The notes under the pieces: generated by a model
What the model was told of the DNA's origin: nothing
Databases searched by the model: none
The model's input: the letters and a program-made list of their open reading frames with translations, nothing else
Part shown: positions 36,322-44,753 of the stretch, one piece after another
How positions within the stretch are numbered: the stretch's first letter is position 1
Layout: every line of letters begins with the position of its first letter
Program-made: the position numbers and the translations under genes
Origin: Pseudomonas lijiangensis
GTDB lineage: Bacteria > Pseudomonadota > Gammaproteobacteria > Pseudomonadales > Pseudomonadaceae
Direction: 5' to 3'
NCBI RefSeq assembly: GCF_018968705.1
Contig: NZ_CP076668.1
Coordinates: 4,847,001 to 4,911,000 of the forward strand
Length of the DNA: 64,000 bases

Positions 36322-37272
36322 TTAACTAACTGCCTCAGCGAGTCGAATGCTGGCATCCACGATCGAAGCAGGGGTCGGCAGGACTCCGTGCCATTTGGCG
36401 CGCTCCATGATGTGGGTTGCCCATTTGTAATGAGTGGCCGGTTCACACATCGCATCGTTGTACTTGAACACCGCCGGAGCGACAGAGTTCAAAATCATCC
36501 GGGCGCAATTCAGGTCTTCCAGGCTCACACGAAACGCATTCTGAATGATATTGACCTGCGAGGGGTGGATTGCTGTCTTGCCCACCATACCGTTGGAGAT
36601 ATCCAACGCCAGTTCCTGCTCCATGATGTCGGGAGTCGCCAGTTGCTCGAAGACCGGCGCGGTCAGGGCAAAACCCTGGGAGCCCATCACACCGGACAGC
36701 ATCGGAATCACATAGCCCATGGGCGTGCCATACAGCGTCATGGCCGGATTGCGGCGCAGCCCCAGACAGCCCATCAGATCGTTACCACCAATGCGCAAGG
36801 CAATGATCCGCTCGCCCAGATTCACCTTGAGTGCCTGCCCCAGTTCGACCATGGCCGTCGGGTTGAACACCTCGGGCGTCTCCAGTGTAGGCATCAGGGC
36901 CAGCTCTGGATTGGTAACAGCATCCTCCCAGCTTGCAAGGCTTTGCAGCGAAAGCTTGGGGACAACGAACCCGTCGACGTGGGCCATCAGCGGCCAGTCA
37001 TTGAGAATTTTCGCCATTGCGGCATCGCGAGGTCGAACAAACAGCAGCGGGCCATTGGCTGGCCGTCCGCCACGGTCCTGGATACGTGTCAGCACATTGC
37101 GCAGGTTGACCAGCGCCGTCTCGACATCGATCAGCGCCACGGCGTCTTCCAGGCACACGACCAGCGAACGCAGTTCGGGAATCTTTTCTCCGAATACCAC
37201 ATCGAGAATGTCGTCGCGGGTGGCAGGCATATACAGCGTTGCCCCCAAAGCATAAGGCGAAGGTATGGCCAT
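36322..37272 (-). CDS. CitE/HpcH-HpaI family aldolase/lyase
   Basis: 316 residues, TIM-barrel of the citrate lyase beta/HpcH type. Recognisable parts are ATLYMPATRDD, VVCLEDAVALIDVETA (metal-binding acidic pair), FVRPRD, VPKLS, IALRIGGNDLMGC and KTAIHPSQV. Such enzymes cleave or form C-C bonds on CoA thioesters or 2-oxo acids; in this setting a CoA or carbohydrate substrate is speculative. One base is shared with the stop of the upstream StiP-like gene (TAATG). Confidence 0.88.
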   Translation of the reverse strand: MAIPSPYALGATLYMPATRDDILDVVFGEKIPELRSLVVCLEDAVALIDVETALVNLRNVLTRIQDRGGRPANGPLLFVRPRDAAMAKILNDWPLMAHVDGFVVPKLSLQSLASWEDAVTNPELALMPTLETPEVFNPTAMVELGQALKVNLGERIIALRIGGNDLMGCLGLRRNPAMTLYGTPMGYVIPMLSGVMGSQGFALTAPVFEQLATPDIMEQELALDISNGMVGKTAIHPSQVNIIQNAFRVSLEDLNCARMILNSVAPAVFKYNDAMCEPATHYKWATHIMERAKWHGVLPTPASIVDASIRLAEAVS

Positions 37273-38366
37273 TAGCTGAGACTCCGAATAATGGTTACCG
37301 CCCGATAGGGCCCCAAGGCATTTGCGGCTTCCTCGACAGGAATGCCCGCTTTTTCGGTCAGGTGCATGAGCAATTGCACATCGCTGTCAGAGGTATTACG
37401 CACCAGCACATGATCAGGCACCCGGCGCATGACGGCGCGGGTCGCTTCGGCAATCCCCGGCTTCACCCGGTTGAGATTGTTGATCCCGAACCGCTCGGCC
37501 AGAGTGTCGATCACTTGCCGGGCTGTACGTTTGAGCTCGATGCGCTGCTGTGGCGTCCAGGGCTGGGCCGCAACAACGCCCTGCAGATTGCGGCGCTGAC
37601 TTTCGATTCGCTCGATGAACGAGCGAGTCACGTCGTGCTCTTGCAGGTGATCGTAAACGACACACCCGTGCAGCCCGCCATCAGCAGGCCATATGGAGCG
37701 CGACACCAGGCCTGACACTGTGGCCCCCAGAATGCCGGACGGGATGACCCAATCCTCGGGGGACGCCGCCAGCCACGCACTGCCGCACGGGTCGGCCAGT
37801 ACCACCAGCCGAGGCTCTTCAGGGAACCGCGCATCACCCGCCAGACTGCGCTTGATCTCCCCGGAAATCGCGCCCTTGCCGGTCCATCCATCCACAAAAA
37901 CAATGTTCTGCGCGCCATGGGCCCGAATGATGGCCTCAAGCGCTACCGAGTCGATGCCACGGTCACGAATGATGCTAATGCCATAGTGATGCGTTTCGCG
38001 GCCCAGCTCGATCAGAGCCCGACGCAGCAGGACGCCCAACGGCAACCCGGCCCGCACGAACGACACCAGAACGATCTCGCGCCCCTGGCACGCCTGATCG
38101 AGGGCCAGCGCCAACGCCTGCACGTCGGTCGCCATACGCAGACCGTTCTGCACCAGCGCACGCTCGAACAACGCGCCATGAGCCTCGCCCGGAGCTGACT
38201 CCAGGCTGATCATTTCCGAATAATGCTTTTGTTTCGTCTGGATCAGCCGCTCTTTTTCCTCGACATCGGTGGTGTCCATCTCGACGCCGCGCAGCAGAAA
38301 ATGCACGTCATCCGCGAGATAGCTACCGCTGCCCACCGTGTCGAGCCCGTGAACGGGATTACTCAT
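37272..38366 (-). CDS. StiP-family protein (PRTase-like fold, PELOTA-like C-terminus)
   Basis: 364 residues from the ATG at 38366. The N-terminal two-thirds have a Rossmann/phosphoribosyltransferase-like pattern (VSFVRAGLPLGVLLRRAL, IVFVDGWTGKGAI, LVVLADPCGSAW), and the family is named after a proposed cysteine protease StiP. The last about 90 residues (GIAEATRAVMRRVPDHVLVRNTSD, then LTEKAGIPVEEAANALGPYRAVTII) look like a small PELOTA-type RNA-binding domain. This pairing is characteristic of ter-linked operons. The start overlaps the HAD stop by eight bases (ATGAGTAA). Catalysis, protease or transferase, is undecided. Confidence 0.82.
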   Translation of the reverse strand: MSNPVHGLDTVGSGSYLADDVHFLLRGVEMDTTDVEEKERLIQTKQKHYSEMISLESAPGEAHGALFERALVQNGLRMATDVQALALALDQACQGREIVLVSFVRAGLPLGVLLRRALIELGRETHHYGISIIRDRGIDSVALEAIIRAHGAQNIVFVDGWTGKGAISGEIKRSLAGDARFPEEPRLVVLADPCGSAWLAASPEDWVIPSGILGATVSGLVSRSIWPADGGLHGCVVYDHLQEHDVTRSFIERIESQRRNLQGVVAAQPWTPQQRIELKRTARQVIDTLAERFGINNLNRVKPGIAEATRAVMRRVPDHVLVRNTSDSDVQLLMHLTEKAGIPVEEAANALGPYRAVTIIRSLS

Positions 38367-39117
38367 GCGCTGCACCGGCAAACACCTTGGCCAACTGACT
38401 GCGCGCAGGCGTTGCCCACCAGTGGCACTCGTCCATGAAACCCAGGTCGGTGATGCTGTCACCAAAGCCCAGCACCGGGCGCTCGCCATTGACGGCCCGG
38501 TCACGACGCAGCCACTCCTGCACGGCATAGCGCTTGGCCAGACCGTTGGGCAGGAACGCCAGGTTATTACCGTTGCCATGCACATGCATGTCGTCGAGCA
38601 GGCCACGTGCCTGCACTTCGGCCAGCACGCGAGTCAGGATGCTGTCATCGCTTTCGTTGTGCTTGGTGACCACATAATGGAAAAGTTTCGCCTCCTCCAC
38701 TACCCAGCCCCGCAACGAAACGCCCATTTCCTGACCAATGGCCAGGGTGGCAGCGCTCAGTTCATGCAGACGCCCCTGATAAGTGGCCAGGGTCTGTTTC
38801 ATCTGCGCATTCCAGTCGCTGTCCAGGCGACCGGCAGCATCGAGCATCACGCCACCATGGGAGCAGATTGCGCCCGAGCTGAACGGCAACTTCACCCGGC
38901 TGTAAGCCTCGACGCTACGCGCCGTGACCGGCACCACATCGGAATTGGCCAGCAGCCAGTTCACGAAGGATTTCTGCACGTTGGTCATGTAGCCATTGGC
39001 ATTGCCGGTGAGGTCAACGGTGGCCACGTGCTTCTCGATGCCGGGAGCGGTCTTGCGAGCGGTCTGGAACAGGGTGTCGTCCAGATCCACGAATATCAGC
39101 GGGCGTTCGTTACTCAT
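38359..39117 (-). CDS. HAD superfamily hydrolase (Cof-like)
   Basis: 252 residues from the ATG at 39117 (MSNERPLIFV). HAD motifs: VDLDDTLF (nucleophile D11, acid D13), PVTARS (motif II) and GFGDSITDLGFMDEC (motif IV), with a mixed alpha/beta cap of the Cof/trehalose-phosphatase type. A second HAD fold (35617-36321) in the same operon belongs to another subclass, so two different dephosphorylation steps are likely. Both of its ends use the same eight-base overlap ATGAGTAA with the neighbouring genes. Confidence 0.86.
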   Translation of the reverse strand: MSNERPLIFVDLDDTLFQTARKTAPGIEKHVATVDLTGNANGYMTNVQKSFVNWLLANSDVVPVTARSVEAYSRVKLPFSSGAICSHGGVMLDAAGRLDSDWNAQMKQTLATYQGRLHELSAATLAIGQEMGVSLRGWVVEEAKLFHYVVTKHNESDDSILTRVLAEVQARGLLDDMHVHGNGNNLAFLPNGLAKRYAVQEWLRRDRAVNGERPVLGFGDSITDLGFMDECHWWATPARSQLAKVFAGAAHE

Positions 39118-40243
39118 CGCAGATGACCTCGGCATTCAGCGCTTCGACCAGCTCGGCGGGCACGGCCTGCTGAGGGGTTTCGGTGCAGATCAGTACGCGA
39201 TCGAACTGACCGGGCCGTACGTTGTAAAGAAAATTGGGAATCCCCAGGCCGTAGTTGTCGGAGAACGACAAGGCATGATCGATGGCATGCCCCAGGGCAA
39301 TCGGGGAACGGCTGGTGGAGCTGAAATGCACGTCGGCACCGGCCTTTTCCAGACGCTCGGCCAGCAGGAACGGGCGCCAGACGAATTCGCTGGTGCCCAC
39401 CACCAGGACACGCTCGCCCTTGGCGACCTGAATGTCGGGTGCCAGTGTGTCGAGTACCGAGCGAACACCGAGACGTCCCCAGTCATTGGCGGTGACCAAA
39501 GGCCAGTCGCCCATGGCCACGGTGCCGACTTCCGGCATGTCCGGCAGCGGCGCAGCCAGATCCTCGGCAAAGGAATAGGAACCCTGCAGCAAGGAAACCT
39601 GCTCGGCCACATCGCCCATGGTGGTGCTGACCGCGCCGGCCGACCAGTCGGTCAGGACACAGGTCACGACACGCTCGACCTTGCTCAGCCCGGCCTCGAC
39701 CAGCGCCCGATAGAGGTTGATGAATGTCTTGCCGGTGGAGGCTTCGTCGTCCACCAGCACCAGCGAACGGGCGCCCAGCATCATCTCGCGCAGCGCAGGA
39801 TCGGTCGGCAAGTGAATCAGGTGGGCACTGGCGTGGCTGTGTTCTTCCTCGAAACGGGCAAACAGCTCGGTGCCGGTCGGGTGACGGGTGCTGACCAGAT
39901 ACAGCGAATCCGGTCGCGACTCGCTGTAGGCCCGGTGTACACCAGCACCCAGCCCCACTGCCGTCTCGGCCATGCCGATGACCAGCACCGGGCCTGGCAG
40001 ATCGGCCGGAATCTTGTGGGCAAGGTCCTGGAAACTCTTGAGCATGACACCGGGACGCACCGGGATATGTCGCCCGAGCACGCGGGAAACGAAGAGAAAC
40101 GCCCGCTTGGGATTGCGTCGCTCGGCAAAGCCGAACAGGGAGTCCGGCGCGATGGTGGACGAGTCGACCATCACGTCGAGACGACCACGGAGCAGATCAG
40201 CGCGAAGCCTTGTAGGGGTTGAAAGAGCTGAACTGCTGTCCAT
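39110..40243 (-). CDS. Phosphoribosyltransferase with C-terminal TRSP domain
   Basis: 377 residues from the ATG at 40243 after AGGA. The PRPP-binding loop is LVLVDDEASTGKTF (residues 161-174), preceded by VLVIGMAETAVGLGAGVH. The C-terminal third (about 250-377; VLVVGTSEFVWRPFLLAERLE, SSTSRSPI, IDHALSFSDNYGLGIPNFLYN) matches the TRSP domain found after PRTases in ter operons. It probably transfers ribose-5-phosphate onto a base-like acceptor. It lies downstream of the TerD-protease fusion. Confidence 0.87.
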   Translation of the reverse strand: MDSSSALSTPTRLRADLLRGRLDVMVDSSTIAPDSLFGFAERRNPKRAFLFVSRVLGRHIPVRPGVMLKSFQDLAHKIPADLPGPVLVIGMAETAVGLGAGVHRAYSESRPDSLYLVSTRHPTGTELFARFEEEHSHASAHLIHLPTDPALREMMLGARSLVLVDDEASTGKTFINLYRALVEAGLSKVERVVTCVLTDWSAGAVSTTMGDVAEQVSLLQGSYSFAEDLAAPLPDMPEVGTVAMGDWPLVTANDWGRLGVRSVLDTLAPDIQVAKGERVLVVGTSEFVWRPFLLAERLEKAGADVHFSSTSRSPIALGHAIDHALSFSDNYGLGIPNFLYNVRPGQFDRVLICTETPQQAVPAELVEALNAEVICDE

Positions 40244-40310
40244 CGATAGATTCCTGGTTAACGGGGTCAATGCCCCTTGCGCCTGCCCGTTTCCCGAAGG
40301 AAAACAGGGG

Positions 40311-41441
40311 TCATGTACGCGAGGCCTCGACAAGCCAGAGCGCCGACTGGGCAGAGCGTGTAATTTCGGTCGTGGTGTACGTTCTTTCCGGACGGGCATG
40401 GGAGGCCGTCACGCGGCAGGCTTCCAGAAAAGACAGAAGCAATGCCGACTTCACCGCGAAATTCATGTTCTGTGCATCCGGCACACTTGAGGTCACCATC
40501 CCGATAACCGCGCCACCGTTGTCGAACAGTGGACTGCCACTGGAGCCCGGCTGAATGGGCGCCGTGAACTGAAACAGGCTGGCATCGCTGTGCAAGCCGA
40601 ACAGGCCGCCCTGGGTCACTTGCAGGCTGCCACCGGAAATAGACGCCAGTGGATAACCCAGCGCCACCACCGTATCGCCAGGCTCCGCGCCCGTGCCTTC
40701 ACGGAACGTGACCGGCTTGAGCGGCGAAGCGCCTTGTACCCGCAACAAGGCGATGTCGTTGCGTCGGTCGATCACCACCGGCTCGACCTTGAAGCGCCCT
40801 TCCAGGGAGCTGATATACAGCACGCTCATGTCTTCGATGACATGGGCACAGGTCATCACGTGGGAAGGCCCGACCACAAACGCGGTACCGGTAGCCGACT
40901 GGTGCTGGTGACCGCCCGGAGAGTTGATGGAACTGCGCCGAGGATGATGATCATCGACGTCCAGCCCGATCTTGCGCCCAAACGCTGCCAGCCCGTAGGC
41001 AGAGCCTTCATGCAGCGCCCGAAACTTCCATTGATCGTTGCGCTGGTAAAACTCGCCGATGATGATCGACGCCTCACCGTTGTCCCGCAGATCCGCCTGG
41101 ACTTCGATTTCCTTGTCGATCACCAGCCGCAGACTGGAAATCTCGCGGATCGGGCCAGTGGCGGCATAGACGTAAGCCATCACCAGCACACGATCACTGC
41201 CAGCGGGCAGTCGATCCAGCCTGAGGGAACAACCGACCCGTTCCGGCCCGTCGCTCCACTCCATCCATTCCTGCTCACGATGCAGCAAGGCAGGATTGCC
41301 TTTGGGCTGACGTTTTTCGTCAACCGGCAACAACGCTACCGCCACATATTCACCGAATACCGAGGCCTTGCCGCTTTCCAGCAGCCATGTGCAATGTGCA
41401 TTCGCAATAGCTGTATTGGCGCCCGGTGCCAGCACTTTCAT
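40311..41441 (-). CDS. TerD-like domain fused to a trypsin-like serine protease
   Basis: 376 residues from the ATG at 41441 after GGAGG. Residues 1-165 are a TerD-like domain (MKVLAPGANTAI, ASIIIGEFYQRNDQWKFRALHEGSAYGLAAFGRKIG). It is atypical: no full DLDAS or DGDDE calcium loop is seen. A linker with HHPRR and GGHQHQ follows, then a chymotrypsin/HtrA-like protease (about 183-345) with H200 in MTCAHVIE, D229 in RRNDIALL and S301 in QPGSSGSPLF. No signal peptide or PDZ domain, so the protease is probably cytoplasmic and linked to the Ter complex. Its position second in the operon suggests a regulatory or processing role. Confidence 0.9.
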   Translation of the reverse strand: MKVLAPGANTAIANAHCTWLLESGKASVFGEYVAVALLPVDEKRQPKGNPALLHREQEWMEWSDGPERVGCSLRLDRLPAGSDRVLVMAYVYAATGPIREISSLRLVIDKEIEVQADLRDNGEASIIIGEFYQRNDQWKFRALHEGSAYGLAAFGRKIGLDVDDHHPRRSSINSPGGHQHQSATGTAFVVGPSHVMTCAHVIEDMSVLYISSLEGRFKVEPVVIDRRNDIALLRVQGASPLKPVTFREGTGAEPGDTVVALGYPLASISGGSLQVTQGGLFGLHSDASLFQFTAPIQPGSSGSPLFDNGGAVIGMVTSSVPDAQNMNFAVKSALLLSFLEACRVTASHARPERTYTTTEITRSAQSALWLVEASRT

Positions 41442-41493
41442 GCCCAATCCTCCCTGATAAGAGCAAGGCAATAGCAAAAAACTATTATCCCGA

Positions 41494-42492
41494 TCAAACC
41501 GTAGCCAGTACAGCCACGGTAATGGCCTTGACCCGGATATTATCCAGCCAATGTGTTTCCGGTTCTTTCAGCCCAAGCCGCCGGGTCGCGAAAATACCTG
41601 GCAGGTTGATGCCCGCTTCCCGTGTGTAACCGATACCACCCGAATAGCGCGGGTTGATTTCCAGCAGGTGTGGCTTGCCGTCAGCATCGTCACGGGTCTG
41701 CACGTTGATCAGGCCGTCACAGCCAAAATGCTCGGCGGCCTGCACGGCCAACTGGACAGCTTCGCTGTCACGCTCGAACGTCTGATTCATCCCCTGCTTG
41801 CGCCGACCGACGAAGGCCACCGCCTTACCGTGCTCACACACCATGTCTACTGAACATTCGCTGCCCGGCATATACGGCATGAGCAACATGGGCGGCCTGT
41901 CATCCGACTGGCGATAAGCATTCAGGTAAGCCTCGAAGCTTGTTTCCCGGGCGTCAGGGTTGGCGAAGCAGCGGAAGTCATCGACGCCTGCCTTGAAGCG
42001 CCAGAATCCATGCCCGAAGATTCCCACCGTCGGCTTGATGCAGACCTCCCCCGTGCGGGACAGGGTTTCGTAGGCGGCCTGCAACTCTTCGGTATTGCTT
42101 GCGCTGATCCCCGGTATGCACGCCAGACCCGCCTGTTCGGCAGCGGCAGTGAAAAGGCTTTTGTCGTCTACATTGATAAAAGTCTGCATGCTGGTGCCGC
42201 CGGTGACCAGGTCAAAACCCTCTGCCACGAAACGCTCACGATGCGCCTCATAAAAACTGCCGACACGCCCGGCGATAATGACTTTGACACCCAGCTCCCG
42301 GGCCGTCTCGAGGACCCAGTCAATGCGCTCTGCATTGTTGCGCGGCTCCTGCAAGGCAACGTCGGCCTGACCGGTGATTTCCGAGCGATCCTGACGATGG
42401 GACGCGATAATCCGCACCGACGCCGGCAACGCCTCACGCGCGCCCATGATGACTTCGCGCTGGCTGGACTGGCCTTCAAGGAACCAAATCAT
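41494..42492 (-). CDS. ATP-grasp domain enzyme, first gene of the ter operon
   Basis: 332 residues starting after GGAGAGTCAC. The N-terminal Rossmann-like part is residues 1-110; the ATP-grasp fold follows with CIKPTVGIFGHGFW (lysine-glycine loop), MPYMPGSECSVDMV and HLLEINPRYSGGIGYT (metal-binding Glu and Asn). ATP-grasp ligases join a carboxylate to an amine or thiol through an acyl-phosphate. Similar enzymes open ter operons and are thought to ligate an amino acid to a nucleoside-like product. The promoter must lie in the 122 bases shared with the divergent DUF1523 gene. Confidence 0.88.
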   Translation of the reverse strand: MIWFLEGQSSQREVIMGAREALPASVRIIASHRQDRSEITGQADVALQEPRNNAERIDWVLETARELGVKVIIAGRVGSFYEAHRERFVAEGFDLVTGGTSMQTFINVDDKSLFTAAAEQAGLACIPGISASNTEELQAAYETLSRTGEVCIKPTVGIFGHGFWRFKAGVDDFRCFANPDARETSFEAYLNAYRQSDDRPPMLLMPYMPGSECSVDMVCEHGKAVAFVGRRKQGMNQTFERDSEAVQLAVQAAEHFGCDGLINVQTRDDADGKPHLLEINPRYSGGIGYTREAGINLPGIFATRRLGLKEPETHWLDNIRVKAITVAVLATV

Positions 42493-42614
42493 GTGACTCT
42501 CCAGAAAACAAAGCAGCGTTCTAAGCAGCTTTGACGAATTTTGTAATAACTGTTTTGCTTCAAAATGTTCGGATTAAGGCAAAGTCACGCCATTTTTCAC
42601 TAGGGGACAATGAC

Positions 42615-43163
42615 ATGAAGTGGCTCAAGCGGTCGGTTTGGCTTTTGGTTTTCGTTGCATTCGGGCTCGGCGCACTGAGCCTTTACTATGTCTTGCCGCG
42701 CCATGATGTCGTGATGGTCACGGGCGTGGAAGTAAAAAGAATGGACGCAGACGGCGTGATCAACGCCGACAACGTGGCCGACGGCCCGACCCGCGATGTC
42801 TACTTCATCAACACCGAAGACCCGGACACCAAGAAAGTCGTGGTCTACCGCAACGAAGACACCGGCTGGAGCTTCCCGTGGTACTTCAAGTTCGACTCGG
42901 CAGACATCCAGGCCAAGGCCCAGGGCTACTCACGTGACTCGCAACAACTGGCACTGATCCGCTACTACGGCTGGCGCATCCAGATCCTGTCGATGTTCCC
43001 CAACATCACCCAGGTCGAACTCACCAACAGCCGCGAGCAACCCTTCCCGATCTTCAACGCCATCTTCTTCGGCGTGCTGATTCTGCTGGTGCTGGTCGTG
43101 GTGATTGCGGTCAAGCGCCGGTTTCGCAAGCAGCCGCGGGTGGATGGGGTTGTTAGGGGGTAG
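42615..43163 (+). CDS. DUF1523 family membrane protein
   Basis: 182 residues from the ATG at 42615 after GGGGA. It has an N-terminal helix (about 8-28), a periplasmic domain with charged conserved blocks (DVYFINTEDPDTKKVVVYRNED, WSFPWYFKFDSADIQAKAQ) and a C-terminal helix (about 150-170) ending in a basic RRFRKQPR tail. DUF1523 proteins have no established function. It is divergent from the ter operon and may belong to the conserved chromosome rather than to the ter block. Confidence 0.86.
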   Translation: MKWLKRSVWLLVFVAFGLGALSLYYVLPRHDVVMVTGVEVKRMDADGVINADNVADGPTRDVYFINTEDPDTKKVVVYRNEDTGWSFPWYFKFDSADIQAKAQGYSRDSQQLALIRYYGWRIQILSMFPNITQVELTNSREQPFPIFNAIFFGVLILLVLVVVIAVKRRFRKQPRVDGVVRG

Positions 43164-43166
43164 GAT

Positions 43167-43290
43167 TAATGCCGATCAGTTAAAGCACAAACAAAACTTG
43201 TGGGAGGCAGCTTGCTGGCGAAAAGGCCTTGAAGTGCGCGGCCAAGGCCACTCCCACAAGTGACAGGTATGCATTAATTGATTGGCATTA
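43167..43290. repeat. Nested inverted repeat with a hybrid REP pair
   Basis: Outer arms TAATGCCGATCAGTTAA (43167-43183) and TTAATTGATTGGCATTA (43274-43290) are inverted copies with about 15 of 17 matches, like those around the gatB REPIN. Inside, the left REP (43199-43221) belongs to the first family (TGTGGGAGGCAGCTTGCT), but the right arm (43237-43258, CGCGGCCAAGGCCACTCCC) belongs to the third family seen at 50530. The right outer arm supplies the stop codon of the ligase-like gene. Confidence 0.8.
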
Positions 43291-44694
43291 GGGGGTAGCG
43301 ATGGTGCCCTGCAGCCAGAAACGCGGCAGAGAAGGCCCTCCAAAACTCTGCCCGGGATGCTGAAGATTCTCCAGGTCGGGAAAGTCGCGAATGATCGTAT
43401 AGAAAATCAGGCCCGCCGCCAGAACAAGACAAGCTATCCATAAGCGATCAAGAATCAGGCTGCTCGAAACAGGTGTGGTCCGCCATTCATGCAGGGCCAA
43501 TAACCAGCCAACAATGATTGCCAACCATAACTGCGAATACGGCATGACAATGACGCCATCGACCATGGACTGTGTCAGCGCGCCAACCAGACTTGCGGAC
43601 AGGCAAAGACGCAGCAAATCGACAGGCTCCCGAGAGTGGGCCCGCTTGATTGACAAGAGCCCTGTCGCCACAAGCCCATACAGCGCCAGTCCGGCCACGC
43701 ACAATGTGGAAGGTATTCCCCACTCGCTTGCCCACTGCAGAATCGCCTGATGAGGATGCGCGCCATACGGGTTCCAGATATCGGCAAAATGCATCGGCCC
43801 AAACCCCAGCAGCGGACGCTCCTTGATCATGGCCCATGCCTGCTGCCACAACAGTTCGCGGGCAGACAGCGAAGTATTCAGCCGCTCACCGGCAAAGTTG
43901 ACGACGTCAATGCCCATCCAGGCCGGTAAAAGACTGAAAAGAAGAAGAAACAGCAATACGCCCACTGAGGCGGCTGCCAGTTGCCAGCCCGCCCAGTAGC
44001 GTCCGGCGCGTCCGAGACAGGAAGCAAAGACCACAGCAATGCCCATCCCCAGCCATGTTCCTCGCGTCCCACCGGTCACAGCGATCATCCACCAGAGACT
44101 CAGCAGGATAAAGATCGAAACCTTGATAGAACGCCGCGCCGAAGCCAGCAGCAGTGGCAAGGCGAGTAACGGCAACGTAAACGTCTGAAACTGGCCATAG
44201 AAACGCTTGTTGGAAAAACCTTCCAGCAACAGATCGGTATCCAGGGCAGGAGGAAAACTCAGGTAGGCTGCGGCAGTTGCAGAGAGAAACTGAAGTATTT
44301 TGACAGCGCAGATGAAGACAACAAAGCCAATGAAGAACCGGTCAAGCTGAGCGCCGTGAATTTGTCGCTGTTGGGCAAATGCGCTGGCGATGGCACAACA
44401 CAGCAACAAGACCGATAACTCGATCAATGCCCAAAGAGGCTGATGGGCTGTCAGGCTGGAAATGATTCCGCCCAGCAATACACATGAAAAAACAGCTTTG
44501 ATGCCCGGTTGAAACACACTGACATTCAGGCCCTTGATCGAATATAGACAGAGGGTCAATACGGATAAGGTGCCAATAACAAACTGTGCCAGTCTCTGGA
44601 AGTTGTGGCCGGAAAACTCAAAGGTGCCAGCGCAGATAAAAAGCGTGATGCAACAGAAGAAGAAAAAAATATGGTTTTTTGCTGTAGATAACAC
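43288..44694 (-). CDS. O-antigen ligase-like protein, probable pilin glycosyltransferase
   Basis: About 468 residues with ten to twelve membrane helices and the Wzy_C/WaaL fold. The large periplasmic loop contains LGFGPMHFADIW and AHPHQAILQWASEWG, with the His-Pro-His motif of oligosaccharyl ligases (PglL/TfpO/WaaL). It lies 59 bases after pilA on the same strand, the position of tfpO (pilO) in group I P. aeruginosa, and the pilin ends in serine as TfpO requires. A lipopolysaccharide ligase role is the alternative. The start is uncertain: GTG at 44694 has GGAG seven bases upstream, while ATG at 44718 lies directly after the pilA terminator without a ribosome site. Confidence 0.8.
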   Translation of the reverse strand: MLSTAKNHIFFFFCCITLFICAGTFEFSGHNFQRLAQFVIGTLSVLTLCLYSIKGLNVSVFQPGIKAVFSCVLLGGIISSLTAHQPLWALIELSVLLLCCAIASAFAQQRQIHGAQLDRFFIGFVVFICAVKILQFLSATAAAYLSFPPALDTDLLLEGFSNKRFYGQFQTFTLPLLALPLLLASARRSIKVSIFILLSLWWMIAVTGGTRGTWLGMGIAVVFASCLGRAGRYWAGWQLAAASVGVLLFLLLFSLLPAWMGIDVVNFAGERLNTSLSARELLWQQAWAMIKERPLLGFGPMHFADIWNPYGAHPHQAILQWASEWGIPSTLCVAGLALYGLVATGLLSIKRAHSREPVDLLRLCLSASLVGALTQSMVDGVIVMPYSQLWLAIIVGWLLALHEWRTTPVSSSLILDRLWIACLVLAAGLIFYTIIRDFPDLENLQHPGQSFGGPSLPRFWLQGTIATP

Positions 44695-44722
44695 TTGGAG
44701 ACTCCAGACCTCCGACATCAAA

Positions 44723-44742
44723 AAAGGCGCCGAAGCGCCTTT
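44723..44742 (-). terminator. Rho-independent terminator after pilA
   Basis: On the minus strand AAAGGCGC-TTCG-GCGCCTTT followed by three more Ts forms an eight-pair stem with a stable UUCG loop, 11 bases after the pilA stop. It should end most pilA transcripts and limit expression of the downstream ligase-like gene. Confidence 0.9.
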
Positions 44743-44753
44743 CTTTCAAGCTA

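Noticed and set aside
43164..43287. A tRNA-Thr gene, as found next to pilA in P. aeruginosa
   Set aside because: No cloverleaf or conserved T-arm sequence was seen. The spacer is filled by the nested REP element.
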